Of a DNA stretch of 64,000 nt, positions 52,708-60,800 are shown one piece after another. The DNA comes from JACCYI01 sp963828075 (lineage in GTDB: Bacteria > Actinomycetota > Thermoleophilia > Solirubrobacterales > Solirubrobacteraceae). The stretch is taken from NCBI GenBank assembly GCA_963828075.1, contig CAWHDH010000021.1, positions 2,232,001 through 2,296,000 of the forward strand, given 5' to 3'. Made by a program: the position numbers and the translations under genes. Under the pieces are notes generated by a model. That model worked only from the letters and a program-made list of their open reading frames with translations, searched no databases and had not been told where the DNA came from. Each line of letters begins with the position of its first letter. The stretch's first letter is position 1.

Positions 52708-53844
52708 ATGCCCTCCAGAGAACAGATCCTCGAGGCGCTGAAGGCCGTCATCGACCCCGAGCTGCGGCGCGACATCGTCGAGCTCGACATGGTCCGCTCG
52801 ATCGACATCAAGGACGCCGGCGTCGTCGACGTCACCGTGTCGCTGACGACCCCCGGCTGCCCGATCAAGAACCACTTCCAGACGGCCGTCGCCGACGCTG
52901 TCGCCGGCTTGGGCGGCGTGACCCGCGTGAACGTCGGCTTCGACGTGCTGACCGACAGCCAGAAGGGCGAACTGCAGCGCAAGCTCGGCCGCAGCGGCCT
53001 GCCCGAGGGCGCGCTCGCGATGGTCAAGAACGTCATCTGCGTCGGCTCCGGCAAGGGCGGCGTGGGCAAGTCCTCGCTGACCGCCAACCTCGCCGTCGCG
53101 CTGGCGGCCGAGGGCAAGCAGGTCGGCGTGCTCGACGCCGACGTCTGGGGCTACTCCATCCCGCGCATGTTCGGCGTCCCCGCCACACGGCCGAAGGTCT
53201 CCGCCGAGCGCAAGATCCTCCCGCCCGTCGCCCACGACGTGAAGGTCATGTCGATCGGCTTCTTCCTCGACGAGGACGCCGCGGTCGTCTGGCGCGGGCC
53301 GATGCTGCACAAGGCCCTCCAGCAGTTCCTCGAGGACGTGGCCTGGGGCGAGCTCGACTACCTGCTCGTCGATCTGCCGCCCGGCACCGGCGACGTCTCG
53401 ATGACGCTCGCGCAGCTGCTGCCGCAGGCGAAGTTCGTCATCGTCACGACCCCGCAGGACACGGCGCAGAAGGTCGCCCGCCGCTCCGCCGAGATGGCCG
53501 ACAAGGTCAAGCTCGAGATCGGCGGCGTCATCGAGAACATGTCGAGCTTCACCACCCCGAGCGGGGAGCGCTTCCCGCTGTTCGGGGAGGGCGGCGGGCA
53601 GCGGCTCGCCGACGAGCTCGACGTGCCGCTCCTGGCCAAGGTCCCGCTCACCATGGCGCTGCGCGAGCAGGCCGACGCCGGGACGCCGCTCGTCGCGGTC
53701 AAGCCCGACGACCCGGCCGCGCAGTCGATCCGCCAGGCCGCGCGAGGCCTCGTCGCGATGTCGCCGATCGAGCTGCCGGTGATGCAGGCCCCGTCGCCCG
53801 CGGCGGCCCCCAAGCCCGTGGGGATGTCGCTCCCGATGGCGTAG
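52708..53844 (+). CDS. mrp: Mrp/ApbC-family P-loop iron-sulfur carrier protein
   Basis: A 378-residue protein: N-terminal MIP18/DUF59 domain (ILEALKAVIDPELRRDIVELDMV, SLTTPGCPIK) and C-terminal Mrp ATPase with deviant Walker A GSGKGGVGKSSL, switch DADVWGYSIPRMFG, and VDLPPGTGDVSMTLAQ. Mrp proteins carry Fe-S clusters to target enzymes. The CxxC pair usual near ENMS in E. coli Mrp is absent (ENMSSFTTPSGERF), so cluster binding may differ. ATG 52708 has GACAAT 6 nt upstream. Confidence 0.9.
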   Translation: MPSREQILEALKAVIDPELRRDIVELDMVRSIDIKDAGVVDVTVSLTTPGCPIKNHFQTAVADAVAGLGGVTRVNVGFDVLTDSQKGELQRKLGRSGLPEGALAMVKNVICVGSGKGGVGKSSLTANLAVALAAEGKQVGVLDADVWGYSIPRMFGVPATRPKVSAERKILPPVAHDVKVMSIGFFLDEDAAVVWRGPMLHKALQQFLEDVAWGELDYLLVDLPPGTGDVSMTLAQLLPQAKFVIVTTPQDTAQKVARRSAEMADKVKLEIGGVIENMSSFTTPSGERFPLFGEGGGQRLADELDVPLLAKVPLTMALREQADAGTPLVAVKPDDPAAQSIRQAARGLVAMSPIELPVMQAPSPAAAPKPVGMSLPMA

Positions 53845-53856
53845 GTTCGCGGGGCC

Positions 53857-54120
53857 CTAGCGCCCCGCGAAGTACTCCGCGTTCTTCGCGACGAACCCCG
53901 CCCACTCGTCCGGGACCTGATCCTCGGCGAAGCAGGCGTCGACCGGGCAGGCCTCGACGCAGGCGTCGCAGTCGATGCACTCCTCGGGGTCGATGTAGAG
54001 CATCTCCACCTTGTCGTAATCCGGCTCGTCGGGCGTCGGGTGGATGCAGTCGACGGGGCAGACCTCGACGCACGAGTTGTCCTTGGTGCCGATGCAGGGC
54101 TCGGTGATGACGTAGGCCAT
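53857..54120 (-). CDS. fdxA: 7Fe ferredoxin
   Basis: An 87-residue ferredoxin. The first cluster site is CIGTKDNSCVEVCPVDCIH (3Fe-4S type spacing), the second ECIDCDACVEACPVDAC (4Fe-4S). The C-terminal extension EDQVPDEWAGFVAKNAEYF is typical of actinobacterial FdxA. It carries electrons to cytochromes P450 or other oxidoreductases. Convergent with mrp, 12 bp between stops. Confidence 0.92.
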   Translation of the reverse strand: MAYVITEPCIGTKDNSCVEVCPVDCIHPTPDEPDYDKVEMLYIDPEECIDCDACVEACPVDACFAEDQVPDEWAGFVAKNAEYFAGR

Positions 54121-54170
54121 GAGTGGAGTTCCTCGGTGGGGAGACGTCGCGGAGGGCGGGATTGTACGGG

Positions 54171-55598
54171 TCAGGCCTGCACCGACGCTGGTGGACGGAG
54201 CGGGCCGAGCCCGGCGGCGCGCTCGAGGACCGTGGCCAGCGCGAGCAGCGTGTCCTCGGCCAGAGGGCGGCCGACGAGCTGCACGGAGGTCGGCAGACCG
54301 TCCTCGCCGAGCGCCACCGGGAGGGTGAGCGCCGGCTGGCCGGTGACGTTGAAGAGCGCGGTGTAGGGGGTGAATGCGCCGGATCGCGCGAAATCGCGCA
54401 TCGGGTGCTCGCCCGTGCCGGTGCACTCGCCGATCGGCAGCGGGCGCTCGGCCAGCGCGGGCGTGAGCAGGACGTCGTGCTCCGCGAAGAACCCGATGAT
54501 CTCGCGCGACAGCTGCTGCATGTCGGCCAGGATCCCGAGGTACTCGACGGCGCTGATCGCCTCGGACCGGTCGCGCAGCGCGCGCGACAGCGGTTCGATG
54601 TCGTCCTCGCCCGCCGGCCGGCCGGCGACGCGCTCGGCGTAGGCGATGCCGCGGGCGATCGCCGGGCCGAACAGGCCGGCGAAGCGGCCGAGGGCATCCT
54701 TACCCGGCAGGGTGGGCCCGGCCTCCACGACCTCGTGGCCCATGTCCACGAGCAGGTCGGCGGCGACCTGGACCCCGCGCTCGCACTCGGGGTCCAGCGG
54801 GGCGCCGTAGGCGCTCTCGAGCGTGGCGGCGATCCGCAGCGGCCGCGGGGCGCGCGCGGCGGCGGAGGCGTAGCGCTCGGCCGGGCGGGGGGCCCACGTC
54901 GCGTCGCCGGCCTCGTAGCCCGCCATCACGTCGAGCAGGGCGGCGGTGTCGGCCACGGTGCGGGTCAGGACGCCGTCGGTGACCAGGAAGGAGTCGCCGT
55001 TGTCCGGGCCGCGGGAGATGCGGCCGCGGCTGGGCTTCAGCCCGACCAGCCCGCAGCAGGCGGCCGGGATCCGGATCGAGCCGCCGCCGTCGGAGCCGTG
55101 CGCGATCGGGACCATCCCGGCCGCCACCGCGGCGCCGCTGCCGCCGCTCGAGCCGCCCGGCGTGCGGCTCGGATCCCACGGGTTGCGCGAGGGCCCGCCG
55201 TGGCGCGGCTCGGTCGTGGGCAGGATCCCGAACTCCGGCAGGTTGGTCATCCCGACCACGACGAAGCCGGCATCGCGCAGGCGGCGGACCACGAAGGCGT
55301 CGTAGTCGGCGCGGTGGCCGGCCAGCATCGCGGAGCCGAAGCTGAGGATCCGGCCGCGCGCCGGCGTGCTCGCCTTGATCGCGATCGGCACGCCGGCGAA
55401 GGGCGCGCCGCCGTCAGTCGCGATCGCGTCGGCCGCCGCGAGGGCGCCGTCGGCGTCGACCTCGACGAACGCGCCGAGCTCAGGGTCGAGGGCCTCGATC
55501 TGCTCGATCGACGCCTCCGCCAGCTCCCGGGCGTGGACCTCCCGGCGACGGACGAGGTCGGCCAGGGCGCCGGCCGACTGGAACAGCAGCTCCTGCAT
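54171..55598 (-). CDS. Amidase-signature-family amidase
   Basis: A 475-residue enzyme with the Ser-Ser-Lys signature: Lys in FAGVPIAIKAS, GGSSGGSGAAVAAGMVPIAHGSDGGGSIRIPAACCGLVGLKPSRGRI (cis-Ser and nucleophile Ser). It hydrolyses amides or acyl-amides; GatA is excluded by the lack of a gat operon and by its divergent C-terminus. ATG 55598 begins at the start of the family alignment. Divergent from the citrate synthase gene, 61 bp apart. Confidence 0.87.
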   Translation of the reverse strand: MQELLFQSAGALADLVRRREVHARELAEASIEQIEALDPELGAFVEVDADGALAAADAIATDGGAPFAGVPIAIKASTPARGRILSFGSAMLAGHRADYDAFVVRRLRDAGFVVVGMTNLPEFGILPTTEPRHGGPSRNPWDPSRTPGGSSGGSGAAVAAGMVPIAHGSDGGGSIRIPAACCGLVGLKPSRGRISRGPDNGDSFLVTDGVLTRTVADTAALLDVMAGYEAGDATWAPRPAERYASAAARAPRPLRIAATLESAYGAPLDPECERGVQVAADLLVDMGHEVVEAGPTLPGKDALGRFAGLFGPAIARGIAYAERVAGRPAGEDDIEPLSRALRDRSEAISAVEYLGILADMQQLSREIIGFFAEHDVLLTPALAERPLPIGECTGTGEHPMRDFARSGAFTPYTALFNVTGQPALTLPVALGEDGLPTSVQLVGRPLAEDTLLALATVLERAAGLGPLRPPASVQA

Positions 55599-55659
55599 GG
55601 CGAGCCACCCTATATGCCACGCTTGGCGCTCAGAGCCGACCGAAAGGGCAACCCCCACG

Positions 55660-56739
55660 ATGAGCGAAGTCCAGTCCGGCCTCGAGGGCGTCGTCGCCTT
55701 CGCCACCGAGATCGCCGAGCCCGACAAGGAGGGCGGCGCGCTGCGCTACCGCGGCGTCGACATCGAGGATCTCGTGGGCAACGTCCCCTTCGAGCAGGTC
55801 TGGGGCCTGCTGGTCGACGGCGCGCTGCAGCCCGGCCTGCCGCCGGCCGAGCCGCATCCGCTCGCCGTGCGCTCCGGCGACCCGCGCGTCGACGTCCAGT
55901 CCGCGCTGGCCATGCTCGGTCCCGAGTGGGGCTTCGGGGCGCTCATCGACATCTCCGACGACCAGGCCCGCGACCAGCTCGCCCGCGCCTCGGTCATGGC
56001 CCTCTCGTTCGTCGCCCAGTCGGCGCGCGGCGCCGGGCAGCCGCCCGTGCCCCAGGTCGAGATCGACAAGGCCACCTCGATCCCCGAGCGCTTCCTGATC
56101 CGCTGGCGCGGCGAGGCCGATCCCCACCACGTCAAGGCCATCGACGCCTACTGGATCTCCGCCGCCGAGCACGGCATGAACGCGTCGACGTTCACCGCCC
56201 GCGTCATCGCCTCCACGGGCGCGGACGTCGCCGCCGCGCTCTCCGGAGCCGTCGGCGCGCTCAGCGGGCCGCTGCACGGCGGCGCTCCGTTGCGGGTGCT
56301 GAAGATGCTCGACGAGGTCGAGGCGATGGGTGACGCGGACAAGTGGGTCAAGCAGGCGCTCGACTCGGGTGACCGGCTGATGGGCTTCGGCCACCGCGTG
56401 TACCGCGCCGAGGACCCGCGCGCCCGCGTCCTGCGCCGCACCTCGCGCGAGATCGGGTCGGACCGCTACGAGGTCGCCGAGGCGCTCGAGCGCGCGGCGC
56501 TCGCGGAGCTCAAGGCGCGCAAGCCCGACCGCGTGCTGGCCACCAACGTCGAGTTCTGGTCCGCGGTCGTGCTCGACCACGCGGCCGTGCCGGCCGACAT
56601 GTTCACGTCGATGTTCACCTGCGCGCGGACCGCCGGCTGGTCGGCGCACATCCTCGAGCAGAAGCGCGAGGGACGGCTGATCCGCCCGACCGCGAAGTAC
56701 GTGGGGCCGGCCCCACGGCCGCTGGCCGAGGTCGCCTAG
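55660..56739 (+). CDS. gltA: Citrate synthase (actinobacterial type II)
   Basis: A 359-residue citrate synthase, short like actinobacterial CitA/citrate synthase 2. Conserved blocks: GALRYRGVDIEDLVG, EHGMNASTFTARVIASTGAD (catalytic His), GPLHGGAP, MGFGHRVYRAEDPRA (His, Arg) and NVEFWSAVVLDHA, where the usual catalytic Asp of NVDF is Glu. It condenses oxaloacetate and acetyl-CoA, or a close analogue such as propionyl-CoA. AAAGGG lies ~12 nt before ATG 55660. The stop is in the tip of the inverted-repeat element. Confidence 0.88.
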   Translation: MSEVQSGLEGVVAFATEIAEPDKEGGALRYRGVDIEDLVGNVPFEQVWGLLVDGALQPGLPPAEPHPLAVRSGDPRVDVQSALAMLGPEWGFGALIDISDDQARDQLARASVMALSFVAQSARGAGQPPVPQVEIDKATSIPERFLIRWRGEADPHHVKAIDAYWISAAEHGMNASTFTARVIASTGADVAAALSGAVGALSGPLHGGAPLRVLKMLDEVEAMGDADKWVKQALDSGDRLMGFGHRVYRAEDPRARVLRRTSREIGSDRYEVAEALERAALAELKARKPDRVLATNVEFWSAVVLDHAAVPADMFTSMFTCARTAGWSAHILEQKREGRLIRPTAKYVGPAPRPLAEVA

Positions 56740-56903
56740 GAGACCCCTGAAAGAGTCCGCCACGCCCGGATGACGACGCAGACACATCGCCGGATCGCAC
56801 CCGAACCCTAGGAAATGCCGCGGTATTCCCGTACGGGTCCGTGCGGCCGGCTCTGTCTGCGCCGGGCACCGGTCGGGCCGTCCTGTCTTCCAGGGATCTC
56901 CTA
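56737..56903. repeat. 167-bp inverted-repeat element, copy 3
   Basis: Ends TAGGAGACCCCTGAAAGA (56737-56754) and TCTTCCAGGGATCTCCTA (56886-56903) are near-perfect inverted repeats. The gltA stop (TAG 56737-56739) and the MarR stop (56903-56901) are the tips themselves. The interior matches copy 1 in order (CACGCCCGGATG, GGATCGC, GAAATGC, ATTCCC, GTGCGGC). Confidence 0.78.
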
Positions 56904-57326
56904 GCGATCGAGCGAGGCGGCGGCCTTGGCGAGCAGGTCGCGGAGGGTCTCGAGCTCGTCGCCGGAGAGTGCGGAGAGCGCGGGCGGCGGCTCGCCCGCC
57001 CGGCGCATGACCTCCTCGCGCATCGCCTTGCCCGCGTCGGTGAGGACGATCGTCTTGACCCGGCGGTCGTGCTCGGCGGGGCGCCGCTCGGCGAGGCCGG
57101 CGGCCTCCAGACGGTCGACGATCCCGGTGACGTTGGAGTTGTCGCACTGCAGCGCCGTCGCCAGCGCGCTCATGGGGAGCGGCGTGTCCGGCTCGAGCTG
57201 CTGGAGCGCGATCGACTGCTGGATCGAGAGGCCCAGTTCGCCCAGGATCGCCATGCGCCGCGGCTTGTCGGCCGAGAAGATCCGCCAGAAGTGGCCCCAC
57301 GCCTCGCGAGCGACCGTTGGTGGCAT
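56901..57326 (-). CDS. MarR-family transcriptional regulator
   Basis: A 141-residue winged-helix regulator: LQQLEPDTPLPMSALATALQ then CDNSNVTGIVDRLEAAGLAERRPAEHDRRVKTIVLTDAGKAM, the MarR recognition helix and wing. It is divergent from the DrrAB-like exporter and probably represses it, releasing DNA on drug binding. On its strand TAACTT lies 6 nt before ATG 57326, so its message is probably leaderless. Confidence 0.87.
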   Translation of the reverse strand: MPPTVAREAWGHFWRIFSADKPRRMAILGELGLSIQQSIALQQLEPDTPLPMSALATALQCDNSNVTGIVDRLEAAGLAERRPAEHDRRVKTIVLTDAGKAMREEVMRRAGEPPPALSALSGDELETLRDLLAKAAASLDR

Positions 57327-57387
57327 GCCTAGAAGTTAGCATGCATAAAAGGTTGACACCATCAAGTATCGCGATATGGTGCCGGGC
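57327..57387. promoter_or_regulatory. Divergent MarR/ABC exporter control region
   Basis: A TTGACA (57351-57356) reads as -35 for the exporter operon. The 10-bp palindrome TATCGCGATA (57368-57377) and GCATGC near 57340-57345 are candidate operator parts. The reverse strand holds the MarR -10 TAACTT. Confidence 0.45.
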
Positions 57388-58407
57388 ATGACAGACGACA
57401 ACGGCATCGAGGTCGAGGGCCTCGTCCGCGAGTTCAAGAAGGGCCCGCGCGCCGTCGACGGCATCCACTTCCAGGTCGCGCCGGGTGAGATCTACGGCTT
57501 CCTGGGTCCCAACGGGGCGGGCAAGTCGACCACCGTGCTCATGCTGACGACGCTCCTACCGCCCACGGCGGGCAAGGCGCGGGTCGCCGGCCACGACATC
57601 GTCAAGGGCGCCGCCGCCGTGCGCGCCTCGATCGGGGTCGCCCTGCAGGACGCGGCGCTCGACCCGCTGCTCACCGGCCGCGAGCACATGAAGCTCCAGA
57701 CAGCGCTGCAGGGTGTGGCGAAGCGCGACCGGGTCCGCCGCGGCGACGAGCTGCTCGAGCGCGTCGGGATCTCCGACGCGGCCGACCGCAGGGTCGGCGG
57801 CTACTCCGGCGGCATGAAGCGGCGCCTGGATCTGGCGCTCGCGCTCGTGCACTCCCCGCGGCTGCTGTTCCTCGACGAGCCCACCACCGGCCTCGATCCG
57901 TCGAGCCGGTCGGACCTGTGGGTCGAGGTCGCCCGGCTGGCGCGCGAGGACGGTGTGACCGTGTTCCTGACCACGCAGTACCTCGAGGAGGCCGACGTCC
58001 TCGCCGACCGCGTCGGGATCATCGACGCCGGGCGGATCGTCGCCGAGGGCACGCCCGAGGCGCTCAAGGACCAGATCGGGCGCCCGGCGCTCGAGGTCGT
58101 GCCGGTCGATCCCAGCCGCCGCGCCGCGGCCGCCGCTGTGCTCGAGCGGTTCGGCTCCCCGGCCGCGGCGGCGCCCAACGCCGCCGCCGTCCGGCTGGAC
58201 CGCGGCAACGACGCGCTGGCCGACGTGGTCCGCGCGCTCGATGCCGAGAACGTGGCGATCGCCGACTTCCAGCTGCACGCGCCGTCGCTCGACGACGTCT
58301 TCCTGGCCAAGACCGGCCACAAGCTCAGCGACGACGACGACGCCGACGCGGCCGCGGCGGCGGCCGCCGAGGCCGAGGCGGCCGACCGCGAGGTGGTGCG
58401 CTCATGA
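57388..58407 (+). CDS. DrrA-like ABC exporter ATP-binding protein
   Basis: A 339-residue ATPase: GPNGAGKSTT (Walker A), LQDAALDPLLTGREH (Q-loop), YSGGMKRRLDLALAL (signature), LLFLDEPTTGLDP (Walker B), FLTTQYLEEADVLADRV, where Gln stands at the usual switch His (TTQ), as in DrrA-type ATPases. The C-terminal domain is of DrrA type and ends in an Ala/Asp/Glu-rich tail. Likely exports drugs or lipids with the next two permeases. ATG 58404 of the next gene overlaps its stop. Confidence 0.9.
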   Translation: MTDDNGIEVEGLVREFKKGPRAVDGIHFQVAPGEIYGFLGPNGAGKSTTVLMLTTLLPPTAGKARVAGHDIVKGAAAVRASIGVALQDAALDPLLTGREHMKLQTALQGVAKRDRVRRGDELLERVGISDAADRRVGGYSGGMKRRLDLALALVHSPRLLFLDEPTTGLDPSSRSDLWVEVARLAREDGVTVFLTTQYLEEADVLADRVGIIDAGRIVAEGTPEALKDQIGRPALEVVPVDPSRRAAAAAVLERFGSPAAAAPNAAAVRLDRGNDALADVVRALDAENVAIADFQLHAPSLDDVFLAKTGHKLSDDDDADAAAAAAAEAEAADREVVRS

Positions 58408-59192
58408 CCGAGCGCGCGCCGATCTCGCTCGGCGCGCAGGTCGGGCAGCTGGCGCGGCGCTCGATCCTGCGCACGCTGCGCCAGCCCGCGCAGATCGTCC
58501 CGCCGGTCATCTTCCCGCTGTTCCTGCTCGCCATCAACTCGGCCGGGCTCGACGCGGCGACGAAGATCCCCGGTTTCCCGTCGGACTCCTACGTCGACTT
58601 CGCGATGGCCTTCGCCTTCATGCAGGGCGCGCTGTTCTCGATGGTCAACGCCGGGACCGACCTGGCGCGCGACGTCGAGTCGGGCTTCCTGAGCCGCCTG
58701 GCGCTGACCCCGATGCACCGGTCGGCGCTGCTGATCGGTCAGCTCGCCGGCGTCCTGACCGTCTCGATGCTGGCCGGCGTCATCTACCTGCTCGTCGGGC
58801 TGATCGCGGGCGTGACGGTCGCGGCCGGCGTCGGCGGCGTGCTCGTCCTCTTCGCGCTGGCCGGGCTGATCGCGCTGGCGACGGCGTCCGTCGGCGCGTT
58901 CATCGGGCTGCGCTTCGGCTCCGCCGAGGCGGTCCAGGGCTTCTTCCCCTTGTTCTTCGTCCTGCTGTTCCTCTCGTCGGCCAGCCTGCCGCGCGAGCTG
59001 ATCGAGCAGGACTGGTTCCGCACGGTCGCGACCTGGAACCCGGTCTCCTACCTCGTCGAGGGCATCCGCTCGCTGTTCGTGTTCGGATGGGACGGCGAGG
59101 CGCTGGCGCTGGGCTTCGGGATCGCGGCGCTCGTGGCGGTGGCCGGCGTGTCCGGATCCGCCGCCGCCCTTCGAACCCGGGTGGTGCGCTGA
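58404..59192 (+). CDS. ABC-2 permease, DrrB-like, first
   Basis: A 262-residue membrane protein with six helices (QIVPPVIFPLFLLAINSAGL, FAMAFAFMQGALFSMVNAGTDLARDVESGFLSRLALTPM, FPLFFVLLFLSSASLPRELI, VSYLVEGIRSLF). This matches the DrrB/ABC-2 fold. It starts on an ATGA overlap and stops on a 1-nt overlap (TGATG) with the second permease; the two probably form a heterodimer. Confidence 0.88.
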   Translation: MTERAPISLGAQVGQLARRSILRTLRQPAQIVPPVIFPLFLLAINSAGLDAATKIPGFPSDSYVDFAMAFAFMQGALFSMVNAGTDLARDVESGFLSRLALTPMHRSALLIGQLAGVLTVSMLAGVIYLLVGLIAGVTVAAGVGGVLVLFALAGLIALATASVGAFIGLRFGSAEAVQGFFPLFFVLLFLSSASLPRELIEQDWFRTVATWNPVSYLVEGIRSLFVFGWDGEALALGFGIAALVAVAGVSGSAAALRTRVVR

Positions 59193-59965
59193 TGCGTCGT
59201 TTCCTTGACGTGGCGGGCGCCGTGTGGTGGCGGTCCGTCCACAACTTCCTGACCAATCCGGCGTTCCTGATGCCGTCGATCCTCTTCCCGCTGTTCTTCT
59301 TCACGGCCTTCGCGGGCGGGCTCTCGAGCGTCGGCGACGTGCCCGGCTTCGATTACCCGGCCGGCTACACCGCGTTCCAGTTCTGCTTCGTGCTGCTGCA
59401 GGCGAGCGCGTTCGGCGGCGTGTTCACGGGCTTCTCGATCGCCGCGGACTTCGAGCGCGGCTTCTCGAGGCGGCTGTTCCTGGCGGCGCCGAACCGCCTC
59501 GCCATCGTCGCCGGCTATGCCCTCGCGGCGCTGACCCGTGCCGGGGTCGTCGCGACGCTGCTGTTCGTCGTCGCCCTCATCGCCGGCATGCAGGTCGCCG
59601 GCGGGCCGGTGGATCTGTTCGGGATGGTCGTGCTCGCGGCGATGGTGTCGGTGACCGCGACGCTCTTCGCCGCCGGTGTCGCGATGCGCGCGCGGACGAT
59701 CCAGGCCGGCCCGGCGATGCAGATGCCGGTCTTCCTGATCCTGTTCCTGGCGCCCGTCTATGTACCGGTGCCGCTGCTCACCGGCTGGGTCAAGGCGGTG
59801 GCGCAGCTGAACCCGGTGACGCCGATCATCGAGGCGGTGCGCGGGCTCATCTCCGGCGACGGGGCCGATCTGCTGGTCGCCTACGGGGTCGCCGCGGCGC
59901 TCGTCGCCGCTTTCGGCCTGTGGGCCGTCCGCGGGCTGCGGCGTGCGGAGGCGGCCGGGGGCTAG
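59192..59965 (+). CDS. ABC-2 permease, DrrB-like, second
   Basis: A 257-residue paralogue of the preceding permease: FLMPSILFPLFFFTAFAGGL, FQFCFVLLQASAFGGVFTGFSIAADFERGFSRRLFLAAP, MPVFLILFLAPVYVPVPLLTGWVKAVAQLNPVTPIIEAVRGL. The stop TAG (59963-59965) overlaps the stop of the opposite DUF1330 gene in a shared CTAG. Confidence 0.88.
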   Translation: MRRFLDVAGAVWWRSVHNFLTNPAFLMPSILFPLFFFTAFAGGLSSVGDVPGFDYPAGYTAFQFCFVLLQASAFGGVFTGFSIAADFERGFSRRLFLAAPNRLAIVAGYALAALTRAGVVATLLFVVALIAGMQVAGGPVDLFGMVVLAAMVSVTATLFAAGVAMRARTIQAGPAMQMPVFLILFLAPVYVPVPLLTGWVKAVAQLNPVTPIIEAVRGLISGDGADLLVAYGVAAALVAAFGLWAVRGLRRAEAAGG

Positions 59966-60258
59966 GGCTGGTAGCCCTGCAGGAGCAGGATGTCGGTCTC
60001 CGACGCGCCCTGGCGCAGCGCCTTGAGCGGCGCGTAGTCGGGCGACTCGTACCAGGCGCGGGCGGCGGCGATGTCGGGGAACTCGATGATCACGACGCGC
60101 AGCGGCGGCGCGTCTCCCTCGAGCGGCTCGACGTCGCCGCCGCGCACCAGGAAGCGGCCGCCGTAGGCGGCGACGACGTCGGTGTTGCGGCGACGGTACT
60201 CGAGCAGCGCGTCGCGGTCGGCGGCCGACCGCACGGATCCGATGACGTAGGCGGGCAT
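59962..60258 (-). CDS. DUF1330-family protein
   Basis: A 98-residue ferredoxin-fold-like protein of the DUF1330 family: MPAYVIGSVRSAADRDALLEYRRR, YGGRFLVRGGDVEPLEG, VVIIEFPDIAAARAWYESPDYAPLKALR. Family members are small cytoplasmic dimers of unknown function. Divergent from the cupin gene. Confidence 0.85.
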   Translation of the reverse strand: MPAYVIGSVRSAADRDALLEYRRRNTDVVAAYGGRFLVRGGDVEPLEGDAPPLRVVIIEFPDIAAARAWYESPDYAPLKALRQGASETDILLLQGYQP

Positions 60259-60295
60259 GGCTCAAGGCTGCCAGATCGGCGGCGATAACTCGGAT

Positions 60296-60694
60296 GTGCC
60301 CGATCCCATCACGGAGCTCCGCCTCCACCACAGCCGCGACGACCTGCAGCCGGCGCCGATCCCCGCGCACGACGTCCTCGAGGGTGCGCCGGTGGCGCGC
60401 GCCCTGCAGCTGACCTGCTCGGGCGACGGGCTCTCCTCCGGCCTGTGGGACTGCACCGCCGGCCGCTTCCGCTGGTGGTACGGGACCGACGAGATCGTCC
60501 ACGTCCTCGAGGGCGAGGTCCACGTCGAGCGCGGCGACGGTTCGCTGCTCGTCCTGCTCCCGGGCGACGTCGCCTACTTCGAGCCCGGCGAGTCGACGGT
60601 CTGGTACGTGCCCGACTACGTCAAGAAGTTCTGCATCAACCGGCCGCTGCCGCTGCGCTACCGCCTGCGCCGCAAGCTCCTGCGCAAGGGCTGA
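60296..60694 (+). CDS. Cupin-domain protein (DUF861/EutQ-like)
   Basis: A 132-residue single cupin: FRWWYGTDEIVHVLEGEVHVERGDGSLLVLLPGDVAYFEPGESTVWYVPDYVKKF, with the beta-barrel motifs G-x5-H (EIVHVLEGE) and PGD..F.PG. Members are small sugar- or ureidoglycolate-related proteins. GTG 60296 follows TAACTC by ~5 nt. A strong terminator follows. Confidence 0.82.
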   Translation: MPDPITELRLHHSRDDLQPAPIPAHDVLEGAPVARALQLTCSGDGLSSGLWDCTAGRFRWWYGTDEIVHVLEGEVHVERGDGSLLVLLPGDVAYFEPGESTVWYVPDYVKKFCINRPLPLRYRLRRKLLRKG

Positions 60695-60701
60695 GAACGA
60701 C

Positions 60702-60729
60702 GAAGGGCCCGGCGTGCGCCGGGCCCTTC
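60702..60729. terminator. Strong bidirectional terminator
   Basis: GAAGGGCCCGGC (60702-60713) pairs perfectly with GCCGGGCCCTTC (60718-60729) around a 4-nt loop. It lies between the cupin gene and groEL, whose 3' ends converge here. Confidence 0.82.
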
Positions 60730-60800
60730 GCAATATCCGTGTTTCGCCCGGCCGCCCTCGCTTCGCTTCGGGCTCTGGGCGACGTCACACGGAGGCCTTC

